Source: Pedobacter sp.
GTDB lineage: Bacteria; Bacteroidota; Bacteroidia; Sphingobacteriales; Sphingobacteriaceae
Direction: 5' to 3'
Assembly (NCBI GenBank): GCA_028287885.1
Contig: JAQBOT010000399.1
Coordinates: 1 to 10,461, forward strand
DNA length: 10,461 bases
This document shows, in pieces, positions 1 through 6,723 of the stretch. A program made the position numbers and the translations under genes. The notes under the pieces were generated by a model. It was not told the DNA's origin. It made no database searches and worked only from the letters and a program-made list of their open reading frames with translations. The first letter of the stretch is position 1. Each line of letters starts with the position of its first letter.

Positions 1-1281
1 CTGATCATATAACCCGGCTTCTCTTAAATTGTTTATGTAGATGGCGTCTGCCTGCTGCAAGATGTCTACCTTTTCTGCGGTTACATCACCAAGAATACGA
101 ATGGCAAGTCCAGGTCCGGGAAAAGGATGGCGTCCAAGGATTACATTGTCTATGCCAAGTGTTTTCCCCACCCGACGAACTTCATCCTTAAATAAAGTAT
201 TTAGTGGCTCTACAACCTTTAATTTCATGAAATCAGGCAATCCACCTACGTTATGGTGCGACTTGATTGTGGCTGATGGTCCCTTTACAGAAACAGATTC
301 GATCACATCCGGATATATGGTTCCTTGCGCTAGCCAGGAAACATTTTGAACTTCATGTGCAGCATCATCAAAAACTTCGATGAACACACGTCCAATTGCC
401 TTACGCTTTAATTCAGGATCTTTGATACCGGCAAGCTGACTTAAAAATCTGTCCTTGGCATCAATTCCTTTTATATTAAGACCCATGTGCTTGTATTGCT
501 CCAATACAGCTTCATACTCATCTTTACGAAGCAAACCATTGTCGACAAAAATACAGTGTAAATTGGTCCCTATTGCTTTGTGTAACAACACGGCAGCAAC
601 ACTGGAGTCAACACCTCCGGATAAACCCAGCACAACTTTGTCGTTGCCAAGTTTTTCCTGTAAGCTGGCGATCGTAGATTCTACAAAAGCATCCGGCGTC
701 CACTCCTGCTTACATCCGCAGATGTCTACCAGGAAGTTTTCCAGCAACTGCTTGCCATCTGTACTATGCGTCACTTCTGGATGGAACTGTATGGCGTAAG
801 TTTCAGAACCTTTAAGCTGGTAAGCAGCAACACGTACCGTATCGGTACTTGCAATGATCTCAAAAGTATCAGGTACTTCAGTAATGGTGTCCCCATGAGA
901 CATCCACACTTGAGAGTCCTTTGAAATTTTCTTAAACAGTCTGCTTGCCTCGGAAACATAATTCAGATTTGCCCGGCCGTATTCCCTTATCGTGGAGGCC
1001 TGAACATCACCGCCAGTTTTCTGAGCGATATATTGTGCACCGTAGCAAACAGCTAATAGTGGGTATTTATTAATAAATAGACTAAGGTCAATCTGTGGCG
1101 CCTCTTCCTGACGAACGGAATAAGGACTGCCAGAAAAAATAACGCCTTTTACATCGGCAGTAATTTCAGGGATATGATTAAAAGGATGTATTTCACAGTA
1201 AACATTAAGCTCGCGAACTCTTCTTGCAATTAATTGTGTGTACTGGGATCCAAAATCGAGAATAATGATTTTTTCTAGCAT
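1..1281 (-). CDS. guaA: GMP synthase (glutamine-hydrolysing), 3' end outside window
   Basis: GuaA converts XMP to GMP in the cytoplasm, using ATP and ammonia from glutamine, at the end of guanine nucleotide synthesis. I translated the minus strand from the ATG at 1281: the frame is open for 427 codons to the window edge, so roughly the last 80-100 residues of a normal protein of about 510 are missing. The N-terminal class I amidotransferase domain (about 1-190) has its nucleophile Cys79 in AVCYGAQ and the His167/Glu169 pair in FHPEVTHS. The ATP-pyrophosphatase domain begins with the P-loop SGGVDSS at 221-227. [10 protein letters not shown] (about 340-348) and RHPFPGPGL (about 384-392) lead into the dimerisation domain. 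The start gives [16 protein letters not shown], the usual GuaA beginning. Only 8 bases separate it from the stop of the upstream dCMP deaminase gene, so the two are probably co-transcribed. All catalytic motifs in view are intact. Confidence 0.97.
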   Translation of the reverse strand, partial: MLEKIIILDFGSQYTQLIARRVRELNVYCEIHPFNHIPEITADVKGVIFSGSPYSVRQEEAPQIDLSLFINKYPLLAVCYGAQYIAQKTGGDVQASTIREYGRANLNYVSEASRLFKKISKDSQVWMSHGDTITEVPDTFEIIASTDTVRVAAYQLKGSETYAIQFHPEVTHSTDGKQLLENFLVDICGCKQEWTPDAFVESTIASLQEKLGNDKVVLGLSGGVDSSVAAVLLHKAIGTNLHCIFVDNGLLRKDEYEAVLEQYKHMGLNIKGIDAKDRFLSQLAGIKDPELKRKAIGRVFIEVFDDAAHEVQNVSWLAQGTIYPDVIESVSVKGPSATIKSHHNVGGLPDFMKLKVVEPLNTLFKDEVRRVGKTLGIDNVILGRHPFPGPGLAIRILGDVTAEKVDILQQADAIYINNLREAGLYDQ

Positions 1282-1289
1282 GGCCAAAG

Positions 1290-1799
1290 TTAATATTTAT
1301 TCACTTGAACGCCGAATCTTTTTAAGAAATCGACCCCCTCGTCTGCCTCTAATCCCTTATATTCAGCATAAGAATCCTTGTAGACCACCATCTTAATTCC
1401 CGAAGATAAGATCAAACGGGCACAGGCAATACATGGCGACAATGTACAATATAACGTGCCACCTTCGATTTTGGAGCCATTCTTTGTAGCGAATAGAATT
1501 GCATTTTCCTCTGCATGAAGGGCAAGAGAACAACTGCCACGTGAGTCCCTATCACATCCTGTTTCTGGCCATTCTTCATCACAGTTGTGCGTCCCTGAGG
1601 GTGGCCCATTATAGCCGATAGAAATGATCCTGGTATTTTTTGTTAATACCGCACCAACTTGGGCCCGCACACAATGTGAACGTGCCGACAAGTCCGTCGC
1701 CAGGTTCATATAGATATCATCAAAACTCGGTTTTTTACTTAAGTTGCTTTCTTCTCCAAGCGCCATTCTGCTTACATTATTAAATCTGCGGATAAACAT
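1290..1799 (-). CDS. dCMP deaminase family protein (zinc-dependent)
   Basis: Cytidine/deoxycytidylate deaminase family. It most likely deaminates dCMP to dUMP, the precursor for thymidylate synthase, in the cytoplasm. The zinc site is complete: HAE at 95-97 (His ligand and catalytic Glu) and PCIAC at 122-126 (two Cys ligands). The substrate-pocket segment [21 protein letters not shown] lies around 58-78, and the extra Cys/His residues at 71-90 are typical of dCMP deaminases (ComEB type). The longest frame is 169 residues. The first 20 or so ([12 protein letters not shown] and following) do not look like family sequence, so Met12 at 1766 may be the true start. A promoter-like element ending at 1804 would make the longer form nearly leaderless, which also favours Met12. 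Downstream, guaA follows after 8 bases; upstream, an exporter gene is divergent. Family assignment is firm; dCMP rather than another cytidine-type substrate is inferred from the motif set. Confidence 0.93.
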   Translation of the reverse strand: MFIRRFNNVSRMALGEESNLSKKPSFDDIYMNLATDLSARSHCVRAQVGAVLTKNTRIISIGYNGPPSGTHNCDEEWPETGCDRDSRGSCSLALHAEENAILFATKNGSKIEGGTLYCTLSPCIACARLILSSGIKMVVYKDSYAEYKGLEADEGVDFLKRFGVQVNKY

Positions 1800-1803
1800 A
1801 GAT

Positions 1804-1833
1804 AAAATATATTAATGCGGCATTTACGAACAA
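1804..1833 (-). promoter_or_regulatory. Candidate promoter for dCMP deaminase-guaA
   Basis: Read on the minus strand, TTG (1833-1831), 19 bases, then TATATTTT (1811-1804). This fits the Bacteroidota pattern TTG-n19-TAnnTTTG with one mismatch. The region is A/T-rich, so a chance match is possible. If real, transcription would start near 1797-1800, almost on the first ATG of the long frame. Confidence 0.35.
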
Positions 1834-1940
1834 TTAATAAGCACCTCGATAAATTATTTCGGGGATTGTTAAAGTATACAGCTATGAACCGTTTTTCAGC
1901 TTTAAAATTGCATATTAGCGGACTATAACAGAGTCCAAAC

Positions 1941-2567
1941 ATGTTTGAAGCAATATTACAAGGGATTGGTGCTGGTATTTTGTTTTCGTTTTCAACTGGT
2001 CCGGTATTCTTTTCGATGATCAAAACGAGTATCGAAACGGGTTTTAAGGCAGGGTTTTCCCTAGCAGTTGGTGTCGTTTTAAGTGATATCATTTTCATTA
2101 CTGCTACGATCTTTAGTTCTCAATTCGTAGACTACAATTCAAAATACAACCAGTATATTGGAATCATTGGTGGAAGTTTTCTTCTAGGCGTTGGTTGCTA
2201 TTACCTGATCAAGAAAGTCCAGGTGAACTGTGAACTTTCAGAGGCAATCAAGATAAAAAAGCGGGGGTATGTGCTAAAAGGTTTCCTGATGTGTCTGCTT
2301 TCGCCAACTACACTAATGTTCTGGCTCATGGTGGGTGGAGTGGTTTCCGTACAATTGCACTATGCAATGGGGGAGAAAATAGTGTTCTTTGCTGTTGCTA
2401 TGGCTACGCAGCTGTCCGTTGATTTTGTAAAAACTTTTTATGCTGCTAAGCTGAGAGACAAGATCAAAGAAAGTACAATCCAAAACTTAAACCGTATCGC
2501 GGGTGGTGTTATTATTATATTTGCCTTACGCCTCTTCTATGAAGTGTTCGTGAAATATTATCGCTAG
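1941..2567 (+). CDS. LysE/RhtB-family amino-acid exporter
   Basis: Inner-membrane protein of 208 residues, the usual size for LysE/RhtB exporters, which move amino acids or related small molecules out of the cell by proton antiport. About six hydrophobic segments are visible: roughly 5-28, 38-60, 69-91, 113-137, 145-167 and 185-203. The first carries the family signature around STGPVFFSMIKTSIETGF (18-35). SPTTLMFWL (121-129) corresponds to the family's NPK...FW segment at the start of the fourth helix. The basic loop KIKKRG (104-109) is probably cytoplasmic. It is the only plus-strand gene in the window, divergent from the dCMP deaminase and convergent with the PurF-like gene, so it is probably transcribed alone. 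A small hairpin (GGACT 1920-1924, AGTCC 1932-1936) ends 4 bases before the ATG and may affect initiation. The substrate cannot be told from sequence. Confidence 0.88.
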   Translation: MFEAILQGIGAGILFSFSTGPVFFSMIKTSIETGFKAGFSLAVGVVLSDIIFITATIFSSQFVDYNSKYNQYIGIIGGSFLLGVGCYYLIKKVQVNCELSEAIKIKKRGYVLKGFLMCLLSPTTLMFWLMVGGVVSVQLHYAMGEKIVFFAVAMATQLSVDFVKTFYAAKLRDKIKESTIQNLNRIAGGVIIIFALRLFYEVFVKYYR

Positions 2568-2580
2568 GATAATCAGCAAA

Positions 2581-2620
2581 TAGAAAAGGAGCCTTTATTT
2601 TCATAAAGGCTCCTTTTCTA
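2581..2620. terminator. Bidirectional intrinsic terminator
   Basis: Perfect 18-bp inverted repeat (2581-2598 and 2603-2620) with loop TTTC, lying 13 bases past the exporter stop and 16 bases past the PurF-like stop. The core GGAGCC/GGCTCC is followed by TTTTCTA on either strand, so it can stop both convergent transcripts. Confidence 0.92.
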
Positions 2621-2636
2621 TTACTTCGTTTTTATC

Positions 2637-4538
2637 TTAATATGCTCTTTTGTTACTTCCTTCTTTCCAGTTTACAAAAGCTTTGTTCACAACCTTGTTC
2701 CCCCCAGGTGTGGGATAATTACCAGAGAAGTACCAATCTCCTTTATGATTTGGACAGGCGATATGCAGGTTATCTAAAGTCTGATATATAATCTCAACTT
2801 CAGCATTTGTATCTTCCGGCGTGATGATCTTTGTAATCTGCGCAGATATCTCTTCCTGCTTAAAAGGTCTGTAAATATCCTTCACATGGTTTACGATTTG
2901 TTCTTTCGGCAAAAGCAGAGAAGCTTTACATTTTTCATAAACCTCTTCGATCACATGCTCCATTCCTCTTGCTTTCAACAACTGTATTGCAGCCTCGAAA
3001 GCAACAAACTCGCCCATTTTAGACATGTCTATTCCGTAGCAATCCGGATACCTGATCTGTGGTGCTGATGAAACGATAACGATTTTCTTTGGATGCAGGC
3101 GATCAATGATCTTGATGATGCTTTGCTTCAAAGTTGTACCCCTTACAATGGAATCGTCAACTGCAACCAAGGTATCGGTATGATCTTTTATTACGCCATA
3201 GGTCGTGTCATAAACGTGGGCAACCATGTCTTTACGATCCGCATCCTGTGTAATAAACGTTCTTAATTTTGCATCTTTAATAGCAAGCTTCTCTACCCGT
3301 GGTGTAATCGACAAAAGCTCATCCAGGTCTTCATCACTTAATTGATCTTTACGTTCAATTAGCGCCTCTTTCTGTATTTTCCGAATGTGCTTATGTAGGC
3401 CTTCTACCATTCCGTAGAAAGAAACTTCTGCGGTATTTGGGATAAAAGAGAATACTGTATTTTTAAGATCCTGGTTAACGGATTTAAGTATTTGCGGGCA
3501 AAGCAGTGCACCAAGATGTTTTCTTTCCTTATAGATCTCCGCATCACTACCTCTCGAGAAGTAGATCCGTTCAAATGAACATGCACGTTTCTCCTCAGGT
3601 TCACGGAAAATCTCCTGCGTAACCGTACCGTTTTTCTTTACAATCAAGGCATGTCCTGGCAGGATCTCTTTAACTTCCGGAAAAGGGATATTAAAGGCAG
3701 TCTGAATCGCAGGTCGCTCAGATGCAGCAACTACAATCTCATCATCACAGTAATAGAAAGCAGGTCTTATACCTGCAGGGTCCCGAAGTACAAAAGCATC
3801 ACCGTTCCCTACTATTCCAGAAATGGCATAACCACCATCCCAGGTTTTTGCCGAGCGGCGTAGTATATTTCCAATATTTAATCCTTCGGAGATCTTATGT
3901 GTGATTTCCACATTATCTAAACCTTCTTTCTTGTAGGCGTCAAAAAGCACTTGATTTTCATCATCAAGGAAGTGGCCGATTTTCTCAAGAACAGTTACCG
4001 TATCAGCCTGCTCTTTCGGGTGCTGCCCAAGTTCATAGAGTTGCTCAAGCAACTCATCAACGTTGGTCATGTTGAAGTTTCCGGCAATAACCAGGTTTCT
4101 GGTCATCCAGTTGTTCTGACGTAAGAAAGGGTGGCAGTTTTCAATGCTGTTTTGACCGTGTGTACCATAGCGCAAATGCCCTAGTAAAACCTCACCGATA
4201 AAACTAACATTCGCTTTCAGCCATTCCGCATCCTGCATCAATTCCGGAGTTTCATTTTGAATGTGCACAAATTTGTTCTGTACATAGCCGAAGATGTCTG
4301 AAACTGCATTTTGCGCCATAGACCGGTACCTGCTGATGTAGCGGTGCCCAGGTTTTACGTCAAGTTTAATGGTTGCAATTCCGGCCCCGTCCTGGCCTCT
4401 GTTGTGTTGTTTTTCCATCAGAAGATACAGCTTGTTCAACCCGTAGAGGGCTGTGCCGTACTTTTCCTGGTAAAACGATAGCGGTTTTAAAAGACGAATA
4501 AATGCAATTCCGCACTCGTGTTTAATCTGGTCGCTCAT
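2637..4538 (-). CDS. PurF-like amidophosphoribosyltransferase, long Bacteroidota form
   Basis: 633 residues against about 500 for standard PurF, which makes 5-phosphoribosylamine from PRPP and glutamine in the first step of purine synthesis. An N-terminal Ntn-type amidotransferase domain is clear: MSDQIKHE precedes Cys9, which would become the N-terminal nucleophile after removal of an 8-residue propeptide. Further motifs are HNRGQDGAGI (45-54), LRYGTHG (122-128), GNFNMTN (153-159), DGGYAI (234-239) and LRDPAGIRP (251-259). The phosphoribosyltransferase domain has the PRPP loop VDDSIVRGTT (460-469) and SAPQIRYPDCYGID (491-504). Extra length lies in insertions before 90, at about 195-232 and 380-420, and in the C-terminal tail. 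The segment just before the PRPP loop is unlike E. coli PurF. I know such long proteins from other Bacteroidota, some of which also carry a normal PurF, so a purine role is likely but not certain. It follows murI by 78 bases, with a possible promoter of its own. Confidence 0.9.
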   Translation of the reverse strand: MSDQIKHECGIAFIRLLKPLSFYQEKYGTALYGLNKLYLLMEKQHNRGQDGAGIATIKLDVKPGHRYISRYRSMAQNAVSDIFGYVQNKFVHIQNETPELMQDAEWLKANVSFIGEVLLGHLRYGTHGQNSIENCHPFLRQNNWMTRNLVIAGNFNMTNVDELLEQLYELGQHPKEQADTVTVLEKIGHFLDDENQVLFDAYKKEGLDNVEITHKISEGLNIGNILRRSAKTWDGGYAISGIVGNGDAFVLRDPAGIRPAFYYCDDEIVVAASERPAIQTAFNIPFPEVKEILPGHALIVKKNGTVTQEIFREPEEKRACSFERIYFSRGSDAEIYKERKHLGALLCPQILKSVNQDLKNTVFSFIPNTAEVSFYGMVEGLHKHIRKIQKEALIERKDQLSDEDLDELLSITPRVEKLAIKDAKLRTFITQDADRKDMVAHVYDTTYGVIKDHTDTLVAVDDSIVRGTTLKQSIIKIIDRLHPKKIVIVSSAPQIRYPDCYGIDMSKMGEFVAFEAAIQLLKARGMEHVIEEVYEKCKASLLLPKEQIVNHVKDIYRPFKQEEISAQITKIITPEDTNAEVEIIYQTLDNLHIACPNHKGDWYFSGNYPTPGGNKVVNKAFVNWKEGSNKRAY

Positions 4539-4555
4539 TTGTGATCTTTGAGCGG

Positions 4556-4563
4556 CAAATTTA
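4556..4563 (-). promoter_or_regulatory. Candidate -7 element before the PurF-like gene
   Basis: On the minus strand the octamer TAAATTTG matches the Bacteroidota -7 consensus TAnnTTTG exactly, in the 78-base gap after murI. No convincing TTG or TTTG lies 17-23 bases upstream. Transcription from it would give a leader of only about 10-15 bases. No hairpin terminator separates murI from this gene, so read-through from murI is equally possible. Confidence 0.35.
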
Positions 4564-4616
4564 CAGCTTATTAAAATCAGAACCTAGTAAGATCGTCTTT
4601 CTTTCAATTTCCTGAC

Positions 4617-5453
4617 TTAAAGCAGATTGTCCATTTTTTCCATCTTTTCAGCAGCAACTGCCTCAGTAAAGAAGATGGAGGCTTGCTCATTGAAGGCTGT
4701 TGTATCTCCCGAAGTATAGAATAAGCGTTTACCTCCACGGTTCAGCTTACTTTCAATCTCCGGATGATTTTGCAGGTATGTGGTTAGGCTCTTTGCTACG
4801 ATATCACCCTGAACAACCAGGTTTATGTTTCCAGGTACCAGCGCCTTAATTTTCGGAATAAGTAAGGGATAGTGTGTACAGGCAAGAAGAATACAATCTA
4901 TTTCTGGCGATCTTGCCAACAAGGCATCAACATATTTCTTTACAAAATAGTCTGCTCCAACAGCCAAATGCTCATTGTTCTCGATAAGTGGAACCCACAT
5001 CGGACAGCTTTGTTGAAACACCTCTATTTCTGGGAAAAGCTTGTTGATCTCCATCAAGTAAGAATGCGAGTTGATCGTGCCACGGGTTCCAAGGACGCCT
5101 ACCTTATTTGTTTGGGTATATTCCTGTATTACCTCAGCCGTAGGGCGGATTACACCGAGGACCCTGTGGTTCGGGTACTTCTTAGGGAGCACATGTCGTT
5201 GGATGCTTCTAAGGGCTTTGGCAGAGGCTGTGTTGCAGGCTAAGATAACCAGCGGACATCCTTTACTAAACAACCACTCCACGCATTCCAGAGTGTACTG
5301 GTAAACGGTTTCAAAGGAGTGATCACCATAAGGGGTTCTGGCATTATCACCTAAATAGATGTAATCGTATTCGGGCAACTGTGCAACGATAGATTTGAAT
5401 ACCGTTAAGCCACCATATCCGGAGTCAAATACCCCAATTGAATTCTTTCCCAT
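4617..5453 (-). CDS. murI: Glutamate racemase
   Basis: Cofactor-independent racemase that turns L-glutamate into the D-glutamate of peptidoglycan, in the cytoplasm. The protein has 278 residues, within the family's usual 260-285. Both catalytic cysteines are present: Cys73 in ILACNTASA and Cys192 in LLACTHYPLL. The substrate-binding DSGYGGL (10-16), GDNARTPYG (35-43) and the Asn-Thr after Cys73 are also intact. The start MGKNSIGVFDSG is the normal one for the family. The gene follows the uppS-bamA-skp-skp set on the same strand, an order I associate with Bacteroidota. However, a strong intrinsic terminator lies between skp and murI, its U-tract ending 6 bases before the ATG, and there is no room for a separate promoter after it. 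Expression therefore probably depends on partial read-through or on a promoter inside the upstream skp gene. Confidence 0.97.
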   Translation of the reverse strand: MGKNSIGVFDSGYGGLTVFKSIVAQLPEYDYIYLGDNARTPYGDHSFETVYQYTLECVEWLFSKGCPLVILACNTASAKALRSIQRHVLPKKYPNHRVLGVIRPTAEVIQEYTQTNKVGVLGTRGTINSHSYLMEINKLFPEIEVFQQSCPMWVPLIENNEHLAVGADYFVKKYVDALLARSPEIDCILLACTHYPLLIPKIKALVPGNINLVVQGDIVAKSLTTYLQNHPEIESKLNRGGKRLFYTSGDTTAFNEQASIFFTEAVAAEKMEKMDNLL

Positions 5454-5459
5454 TTATCC

Positions 5460-5497
5460 AAAAAAAAGCGGAACCAGGTTACATAACCTGGTTCCGC
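5460..5497 (-). terminator. Intrinsic terminator after the skp pair, abutting murI
   Basis: Inverted repeat GCGGAACCAGGTT (5468-5480) and its exact complement (5485-5497), a 13-bp stem with a 4-base loop. On the minus strand it is followed by eight T residues (5467-5460). It starts 20 bases after the skp stop and ends 6 bases before the murI ATG. There is no comparable T-run on the plus-strand side. Confidence 0.92.
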
Positions 5498-5517
5498 AAT
5501 TTAAATTATTTTACTGA

Positions 5518-6147
5518 CTATTTTTTTGCTGCAGCAGGTTTAGCTGGAGTAGCAGCCGGCGTAGCAGGAGCTTGAGTCGGAGCCGGTGTAGGTACTGCAT
5601 TTGCAGCGATACCCAATTTGGTTCTAACCAATGCAGTGATATCATCACCACCGTCAGAGAACAACAAGTTGTTTCCGTTTTGTTGTGCTGCAATGTCGAA
5701 CACATAAGCCAAACCACGTTCTTTAGCTACAGCCTTAACTGCCGCTTCGAACTTTTGGTTGATCGGTACAAATAAAGCACCTTGCTTCTGAGCAAATTCT
5801 TGCTGAGCTTTTACACCCGCATCTTTGATTCTTCTTTCAAGATCTTGCAACTCATCACTCATGGTTTGAAGTTCTTTACCAACTGCTTCTTTGTTGGCTT
5901 CACTTATGGTTTTTTGTTTTGCAACAGCAGCAGCATATTTTGTTTGATATTCTGTTTGCATTTTTTCAATCTCAGCGGTTTTTGTCTTATTGTAGGCCTC
6001 TAAAGTTGCCTGCGCAGACTTCGCCTCTGGCATTACTGCAAAAATGGTCTCGGAATTAATGTGTCCGATCTTTTGTTGTGCATTCGCGATGTTCGCAGAT
6101 AGCATAAGCCCAGCTGCTACAAAGAATACGTTAATTAACTTTCTCAT
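5518..6147 (-). CDS. Skp/OmpH-family periplasmic chaperone with Pro/Ala-rich tail
   Basis: Skp-type chaperones form trimers whose long helical arms hold unfolded outer-membrane proteins in the periplasm and deliver them to BamA. This 209-residue protein has a signal peptide (about 1-23, hydrophobic core VFFVAAGLML, cleavage after ANA). QQKIGHINSETIFAVMPE is the typical start of the OmpH domain. A long charged, helix-forming stretch of coiled-coil character follows at about 45-125, and the domain closes with LAYVFDIA (about 147-154). The last 27 residues (183-209) are a low-complexity tail of Pro, Ala and Thr ending in AAAKK, absent from its neighbour and from E. coli Skp. It is the second of two tandem copies, 40 bases after the first, and the last gene before a strong terminator. 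The tail may be disordered or cell-wall interacting; that is inference. Confidence 0.93.
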   Translation of the reverse strand: MRKLINVFFVAAGLMLSANIANAQQKIGHINSETIFAVMPEAKSAQATLEAYNKTKTAEIEKMQTEYQTKYAAAVAKQKTISEANKEAVGKELQTMSDELQDLERRIKDAGVKAQQEFAQKQGALFVPINQKFEAAVKAVAKERGLAYVFDIAAQQNGNNLLFSDGGDDITALVRTKLGIAANAVPTPAPTQAPATPAATPAKPAAAKK

Positions 6148-6187
6148 TTTCTATTTGACTTTTTATTGTTTTAATTATTCGTGTGGT

Positions 6188-6718
6188 TTATTTTCCTATT
6201 GCTCCTGGTTTGTATCCCAGTCTCGTTATAATGTCATCACTTACGTCAAAGCTGCTGCTCGAGTAGATCATCATGGTTGCCTCACTGCCCTTGTCGAAGA
6301 TAAAGTCAATTTGTTTACCTTTCGCATAGTCGGCAATAACTTTCGAAACTTTCTCCTGAATTGGCTTTAGCAATTTAATGCGCGACTGGAACAAATCTCC
6401 ATCCGGACCGAACTTCTGGCGTTGAAAATCTTTCGCAGCTTTTTCTTTTTCTATAATGTCGTTCTCTCTTTTCTTACGCATGTCGTCAGTTAACAAAACC
6501 TGATCTGCCTGGTATGCTTTATACATCTTATCCAGTTCAGAAAAGTTATTATCTGCTGCCTTTTGCCATTGTTGCGACAGAACATCAAGTTGATTTTGTG
6601 CCGACTTATATTCAGGCATGTGTTTCAAAATATATTCTGAATCAACATAGGCAAATTTCTGTGCAAATGCGCCTAGTCCTGTAAAAAGCAGTAGGCAAAT
6701 TAAAATATACTTTTTCAT
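6188..6718 (-). CDS. Skp/OmpH-family periplasmic chaperone
   Basis: First of two tandem Skp-type genes and the one adjacent to bamA: it starts only 5 bases after the bamA stop, so the two are surely co-transcribed. The product has 176 residues with a signal peptide (about 1-19, cleavage after AFA). The OmpH-domain start QKFAYVDSEYILKHMPEYKSA is followed by a long, charged helical arm (about 36-125) and the closing IDFIFDKG (about 136-143). The ending is short, without the Pro/Ala tail of the second copy. The two proteins are clearly related in layout but strongly diverged in the arm, so they are old paralogues rather than a recent duplication and may serve different clients or form mixed trimers (inference). 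The role in holding nascent outer-membrane proteins is inferred from family and position. Confidence 0.94.
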   Translation of the reverse strand: MKKYILICLLLFTGLGAFAQKFAYVDSEYILKHMPEYKSAQNQLDVLSQQWQKAADNNFSELDKMYKAYQADQVLLTDDMRKKRENDIIEKEKAAKDFQRQKFGPDGDLFQSRIKLLKPIQEKVSKVIADYAKGKQIDFIFDKGSEATMMIYSSSSFDVSDDIITRLGYKPGAIGK

Positions 6719-6723
6719 AATTA

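Noticed and set aside
41..799. Plus-strand open frames (41-349, 455-799) opposite guaA
   Set aside because: The minus-strand guaA frame is uninterrupted with all motifs intact, which explains the sequence fully.
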